In this document: piece after piece, positions 60,433 to 64,000 of the stretch
Position numbering within the stretch: position 1 is the first letter of the stretch
Layout of the letters: every line of letters begins with the position of its first letter
NCBI GenBank assembly: GCA_944368925.1
Contig: CALVXG010000011.1
Coordinates: 1-64,000 of the forward strand
Direction of reading: 5' to 3'
Length of the DNA stretch: 64,000 nt
From: an uncultured Clostridia bacterium
GTDB lineage: Bacteria > Bacillota > Clostridia > Christensenellales > Borkfalkiaceae
Translations under genes and position numbers: made by a program
Notes under the pieces: model-generated
Databases searched by the model: none
What the model was told of the DNA's origin: nothing
What the model saw: the letters and a program-made list of their open reading frames with translations, nothing else

Positions 60433-62520
60433 TCATTTGTTCCTGCGCGTCAGGCGAAACAGGCGCGCCGAATTTTGCTTGGGCATCAAAAGGTGCAACA
60501 CATTACCGTCAATTTTGCAGGATACGGAAAAATTCTTCGGATACAGCAATTCCGTGTCGTAATCGCCGTCCAACGGAATTTCTATTTCTTCTCCGCCCTG
60601 CAATCTCCATACGTACAGCAGTTTTTCCTGTCCCGTATCGTCCGATAAAATCAGGGCGTCGTGCAATCTGTCGCTCAGCCTCGTCACTCCCAACGGATAT
60701 TCGGCATGTGCACAGCGGATAAACGGATAAATGTGCTTCGAAAGCTCCACGCCTTCCCGTATCAGATTTTTGTTGAATTCGTCGCAGCAGTCGATCCTGC
60801 CCGATAAGTACAACACCCCCGCAAGCCCGTTTACCATGTTCAGCACCGTCCACTCGCCGTCCTTATATTTCGGATCGCCGAACACCGCTTTCTCGCCGCT
60901 CGCCACAGGATTGGGCATCGCCCATATGCCTAATTGTTCGGGCAAAATGTTTAAAAGGCTTCCCTTTATAATCGAAGGATAGAGTTCCGCGTCGCTCTGA
61001 TCGGAAGCACTTTGCATCACGAAATGGTTCAGCGTTGCCCCGTCCGAACGCATTGCGCCCGATCCGCAGTTTTCTATGACCAGTTCGGGGAATTTTTTAT
61101 AGAGAGATTCCACAAAATCATAGAATGCTTTCACATTCTCCTGCATGCCGTACGTCTCTTCCTCTCCGAATGCAAAATAACTGTCGTTATAGTCATTTTT
61201 CAGAAAACTAACGCCCAATTCCACAAGCTCCCCGATTCGCCCTTCCAGATAGCTTCGAACCTCGGGATTGGTGAAATTAAAAAATTTACGGACAGCGCTT
61301 CCGAATCTTTTTCCCTTGCGCGTCACAAACCAGTTGTCGGGCATTTTATGCACATTGGACGCTTCCCCACAAACTTCCATTTCCATCCATACGCCCGCGC
61401 GAAGCCCCAACTTTCGTATATCCGAAAGAAATCCGCGCAAACCGCCTTTACCGAAACGGTTGCTGTCCGTGCTCCAGTCCCCCAGACGGGACGGCCAAAT
61501 CTCCCCTTCGTTTACAAACCAACCCGAATCCATGATAAACCATTCCGCGCCCACTTCCTTCGCCGCTTTTGCCAGCGCCATGCAGCTTTCATAATTCGGA
61601 TTCGCCCAAAGGCAATTCATATAATCGTTGAAAAATACCGTCGGTTCTTCCCCCATGCGCCGACGCCGCGTACGGCGCATCTTCGTAAGTTCCCTTGATA
61701 CTTTGTCGATCCCGCCCTTGACGTACCCGAACAGGCAGGGCGCCGCCTCATATTTTTCCCTGGGTCGGAGCAGATGCTCAAAATGCAGATTTCTCTCCTC
61801 CGCACAGCCGCAGCCGACACAAATGCACCCTCTCGGCTCTCCCCAAAAACGTCGGAAGCCAATTTCGGCATACCAACTCCCGATCGGTTCCAATTCAAAG
61901 AAAAAACTTTCGTCCTTTTTCTTGTCGCGGATAATGAACACGGGATAGTATTTTGACGTCGTATGCGTCCCTGCCGAAAAAAACGATGCCGTGCCCGTCA
62001 GCGGCACAGAACGCGAGCCGAAAGTTATGCCCGCTTCATCAAACGTTTCGCAGATCCATTGTCCCTCGCCGTACCAGCTCTGTTTGCAATACCATAGCTC
62101 ATAATCACGGGGATCCGCCTCTTCCGAAAAAGAAAAACACGGCAAAGTCGCACTCGAAAGGCCCGTCAGCCAGACCGCATCGGGACCGACCCCTTCCGCG
62201 ATCACCTTTTGGCACAGGCACGACGTCCCCTCTATCTTTTCCAATGCAACCGAAACACGAAGACCTTCCCCTTCATATGTTGCAAAAATGCCTTTCTCCG
62301 TTTCTTTCGCCGATACCCCTTTCATCGCCGAAGAATCTCTGTAAAAACTATTGATCGAGGCTTGCATCCCCGTTTCTCCGTACATCGTCGCGTATGTAAA
62401 CGGCAGATGCAACGGCGGCAGACACGCCTCACGCTCTCCTCCGATCAGAGATATTCCGAACGAATTTCCCTCTTCGGGGCCCCAATAAATCGTCGATTCG
62501 TTATGTTTTAAACTTTTCAT
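60433..62520 (-). CDS. GH36-type alpha-galactosidase-like enzyme, cytoplasmic
   Basis: 695 residues from the ATG at 62520 (AAGGAG 4 nt upstream). An N-terminal beta-supersandwich is followed by a TIM barrel with clan GH-D motifs: WFIMDSGWFVNEGEIWPSRLGDW (about 327-349), FLKNDYND with probable nucleophile Asp443, ENCGSGAMRSD (483-493) and QSASDQSDAELYPS, where Asp507 or Asp510 is the likely acid/base. A C-terminal beta domain ends the protein. Absence of a signal peptide puts it in the cytoplasm, acting on imported alpha-galactosides or alpha-N-acetylgalactosaminides. The CGSG motif in place of the common CxGGGGR loop may alter the substrate. It is the second gene of operon E. Confidence 0.87.
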   Translation of the reverse strand: MKSLKHNESTIYWGPEEGNSFGISLIGGEREACLPPLHLPFTYATMYGETGMQASINSFYRDSSAMKGVSAKETEKGIFATYEGEGLRVSVALEKIEGTSCLCQKVIAEGVGPDAVWLTGLSSATLPCFSFSEEADPRDYELWYCKQSWYGEGQWICETFDEAGITFGSRSVPLTGTASFFSAGTHTTSKYYPVFIIRDKKKDESFFFELEPIGSWYAEIGFRRFWGEPRGCICVGCGCAEERNLHFEHLLRPREKYEAAPCLFGYVKGGIDKVSRELTKMRRTRRRRMGEEPTVFFNDYMNCLWANPNYESCMALAKAAKEVGAEWFIMDSGWFVNEGEIWPSRLGDWSTDSNRFGKGGLRGFLSDIRKLGLRAGVWMEMEVCGEASNVHKMPDNWFVTRKGKRFGSAVRKFFNFTNPEVRSYLEGRIGELVELGVSFLKNDYNDSYFAFGEEETYGMQENVKAFYDFVESLYKKFPELVIENCGSGAMRSDGATLNHFVMQSASDQSDAELYPSIIKGSLLNILPEQLGIWAMPNPVASGEKAVFGDPKYKDGEWTVLNMVNGLAGVLYLSGRIDCCDEFNKNLIREGVELSKHIYPFIRCAHAEYPLGVTRLSDRLHDALILSDDTGQEKLLYVWRLQGGEEIEIPLDGDYDTELLYPKNFSVSCKIDGNVLHLLMPKQNSARLFRLTRRNK

Positions 62521-62534
62521 GCCTCTCCTTGTAA

Positions 62535-62565
62535 CGAAGCGGCCAGAATCTCCCCGACCGCTTCG
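62535..62565 (-). other. Hairpin immediately upstream of the GH36 ribosome binding site
   Basis: CGAAGCGG (62535-62542) pairs with CCGCTTCG (62558-62565) within the 144-bp gap between the URO-D-like gene and GH36. No T-run follows, so it is not a standard terminator. It may stabilise the 3' part of the message or set translation of GH36. Confidence 0.4.
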
Positions 62566-62664
62566 CCGTTGTCCTCTTTTACTTGGTGCTTTTTTTTCTT
62601 TCTCAAAATTACAGCCGTCGCCGATATAAAATTTTGTACTCTGCACATATGGCTATACCATGTT

Positions 62665-63768
62665 TTACGGCTCGTATGTCCCGTATTTATGCGCTGCGTT
62701 GTACATGGCAATGACGTTTTCTACGGGCGTATTGTCCTGAATCGCATGCGTAGGCGCAAAATGATAGCCTCGCACCTTCATCATGGTTTCCAATGTTTCC
62801 CTGCATACCTGCTCCGTTTGCTCCGCCGTGCCGTATGCAAGCGGCCCCGCTGTCGATATGCACCCGCGAAAATTCAATCTCCCTCCGAAATGTTCGGCAA
62901 GATAGGCAGGACTCATATTGACCGCTTCCGGCTGCAGCGTGTCCACGCCGCGCACGCCCATTCCGATAAAATCTTCATATACCCAACTGCTGCTCCCGCA
63001 GGTATGTATGAGCGTCGGCAAACGATACGACTTTGCAAGATCCACAAACATCTTATGGATCGGCTTGATCTGTTTGCGGTACAATTCCAGACTGATCATC
63101 GGCCCGATCTGCGTACCCAGATCTTCTCCCAGCCAGACAAAATCCAGATGATCTTTGCATTTATCGATGAGCCGTTCTGTCATCTTCAGCTGAAATTCGG
63201 CACGCCTGCGGATAAAATTCATCGCCGCTTCGTCATCCAGCATGATGTGCACCAACACATCTTCCACTCCCATGATCCTGCCGTTGCTGTTCAAAACGTC
63301 CGGCACACCCGGATTTCCGACATACAGACCATACGCACCGCCGTAACTTTTTGCCTGCGCCAATGCCGCCTCGTAATCAAAATCGTCCGCATTCGGCACG
63401 GGAAACTTGTCAAACATTTCGTCCGTTGCATCCTTTAAAGGAAAATCACAAAAATCCCAGTATCCGCCCGTTTCATGTTCCACCCAGCGCATGACACAGC
63501 CTTCCAACGGGTCAACCCGCCTACCTTCCGGCTCGTGAAACAGAGGCTTGCCGATATACGGCGCATTGATCGGACGATAATCTACCCCCAATGCCTGAAA
63601 CAAACCCTCATAGTCCGCAGGTTTAAGTCCCAGCGCCTTGCACAGATTTTTATGAATATTCGCGTTCGCGTCGTACCCGATCGTCACGCGGTCCGTCTTT
63701 TCAAAATCAAACGTCCTGCGCACCCTCTCTTTCGCCGTCATCGTCTCTTTGCTCTTGTTGATTTTCAC
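62665..63768 (-). CDS. URO-D-superfamily protein with methyltransferase-like metal site
   Basis: 367 residues from a GTG start that follows AGGGG by 8 nt (ATG at 63741 is an alternative). TIM-barrel URO-D-fold features: FVWLGEDLGTQIGPMISLELYRKQIKP (209-235), LIHTCGSS with His255 and Cys257, and FAPTHAIQDNTPVENVIAMY (337-356), where His341 replaces the Cys usual in corrinoid methyltransferases of the MtaA/MtbA type. The H-x-C ... H set could bind zinc to activate a thiol or other methyl acceptor. It is the first gene of operon E, before GH36. Known family members either decarboxylate uroporphyrinogen or transfer methyl groups, and glycan-linked members are uncharacterised to my knowledge. Confidence 0.8.
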   Translation of the reverse strand: MKINKSKETMTAKERVRRTFDFEKTDRVTIGYDANANIHKNLCKALGLKPADYEGLFQALGVDYRPINAPYIGKPLFHEPEGRRVDPLEGCVMRWVEHETGGYWDFCDFPLKDATDEMFDKFPVPNADDFDYEAALAQAKSYGGAYGLYVGNPGVPDVLNSNGRIMGVEDVLVHIMLDDEAAMNFIRRRAEFQLKMTERLIDKCKDHLDFVWLGEDLGTQIGPMISLELYRKQIKPIHKMFVDLAKSYRLPTLIHTCGSSSWVYEDFIGMGVRGVDTLQPEAVNMSPAYLAEHFGGRLNFRGCISTAGPLAYGTAEQTEQVCRETLETMMKVRGYHFAPTHAIQDNTPVENVIAMYNAAHKYGTYEP

Positions 63769-63807
63769 TTCTTTTCCCCTCTCCCGCTCTTTTTGGCGTT
63801 TTATTCT

Positions 63808-63835
63808 ATTGTATCACCTTTTTCTCTTTTGTCTA
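63808..63835 (-). promoter_or_regulatory. Promoter of operon E
   Basis: TAGACA (63835-63830) and TACAAT (63813-63808) on the minus strand, 16-nt spacer, about 40 nt upstream of the GTG start at 63768. Each hexamer has five of six consensus bases. Confidence 0.7.
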
Positions 63836-63873
63836 CCCTTTTTTTAAATTTGCCGCAGGTGAATTTACACGCA

Positions 63874-63915
63874 AAAGGGGCGAGCGGCCGAAAATTTTCG
63901 GCCGCTCGCCCCTTT
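63874..63915. terminator. 21-bp palindromic terminator upstream of operon E
   Basis: A continuous palindrome with arms AAAGGGGCGAGCGGCCGAAA and complement, centred at 63894/63895. It follows the stop of the gene entering from the right edge by 12 bp. Minus-strand sequence after the stem begins TTGCG; the outer arm itself is T-rich. Confidence 0.75.
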
Positions 63916-63927
63916 GAAAAAACGGAT

Positions 63928-64000
63928 TCAACGGTTCTTTTTGGCGGCATCGATGCGCGCCTGCGCGGCTGCAATGCGCTCATTTGCGCTTTTTATCTGC
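63928..64000 (-). CDS. C-terminal end of an unidentified gene entering from the right edge
   Basis: The minus-strand frame reads QIKSANERIAAAQARIDAAK followed by KNR and a TGA at 63930-63928, just before the strong hairpin at 63874-63915. The short alanine-, arginine- and lysine-rich stretch has helical or coiled-coil character. Nothing more can be said about function. That it is a real coding tail is supported by the helical heptad-like pattern and by the terminator position. Confidence 0.5.
   Translation of the reverse strand, partial: QIKSANERIAAAQARIDAAKKNR

Noticed and set aside
62521-62646. Extended GH36 start at 62646
   Set aside because: The extra residues are unlike GH36 N-termini and include the intergenic hairpin; the ATG at 62520 has AAGGAG.

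Overview
The window looks like chromosomal DNA of a low-to-mid-GC monoderm bacterium, most likely an uncultured gut Clostridia lineage of the Christensenellales/Borkfalkiaceae type. That placement is an inference from CUT1-type sugar ABC transporters, AraC-family regulators, lipoprotein signal peptides, single-pass C-terminal membrane anchors, GGAGG-type ribosome binding sites and the glycoside hydrolase mix. No marker gene is present. No rRNA, tRNA, CRISPR array, phage or transposase gene was seen. Except for one AraC gene at 2948-3841, every gene lies on the minus strand, so transcription order runs from right to left.

The window is almost entirely a glycan-harvesting island of consecutive operons. 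(1) Left edge: a truncated surface repeat protein (1-2730) diverges from an AraC regulator (2948-3841). (2) Operon A (15889 to 3976): two membrane-anchored surface proteins, a sugar-binding lipoprotein, two permeases, a GH99-like lipoprotein and a cytoplasmic GH3, closed by a strong terminator; an AraC gene (16028-16912) sits just upstream. (3) Operon B (26533 to 17081): three secreted proteins, namely a GLUG/Ig adhesin, a 1388-residue CBM/LamG/GH95-like enzyme and a CBM/InlB-repeat surface protein. (4) Operon C (43826 to 26699, 11 genes, about 17 kb): surface protein, binding lipoprotein, two permeases, GH99-like lipoprotein, GH95-like enzyme, second surface protein, a URO-D-fold protein, GH3, a GH63/MGH1-like hydrolase and another URO-D-fold protein. 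Its likely AraC regulator is at 44643-45539. (5) Operon D (59126 to 45779): GH78-like enzyme, binding lipoprotein, Ig-like surface protein, an unusual beta-propeller/permease fusion, second permease and two GH99-like lipoproteins; its AraC gene is at 59274-60197. (6) Operon E (63768 to 60433): a URO-D-fold protein and a GH36 alpha-galactosidase-like enzyme. The last 73 bases hold the tail of another gene.

Inferred working model: anchored multidomain proteins and GH99-like lipoproteins bind and cut a complex glycan at the surface, and three separate CUT1 systems import the oligosaccharides. Cytoplasmic GH3, GH36, GH63-like, GH78-like and GH95-like enzymes then trim them. Three URO-D-superfamily proteins interspersed with the hydrolases may remove an unusual substituent such as a methyl group. 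No ABC ATPase is encoded, so a shared MsmK-type ATPase elsewhere is expected.

Most intergenic spaces are 1-30 bp or 1-4 bp overlaps (ATGA, TAATG), implying tight co-translation. Longer gaps carry recognisable promoters, terminators and direct repeats that look like AraC-family operators. The most unusual items are the propeller-permease fusion, a shared uncharacterised surface domain in four proteins, the URO-D-like proteins with diverged metal sites, and a cysteine-containing C-terminal tail shared by three anchored proteins.
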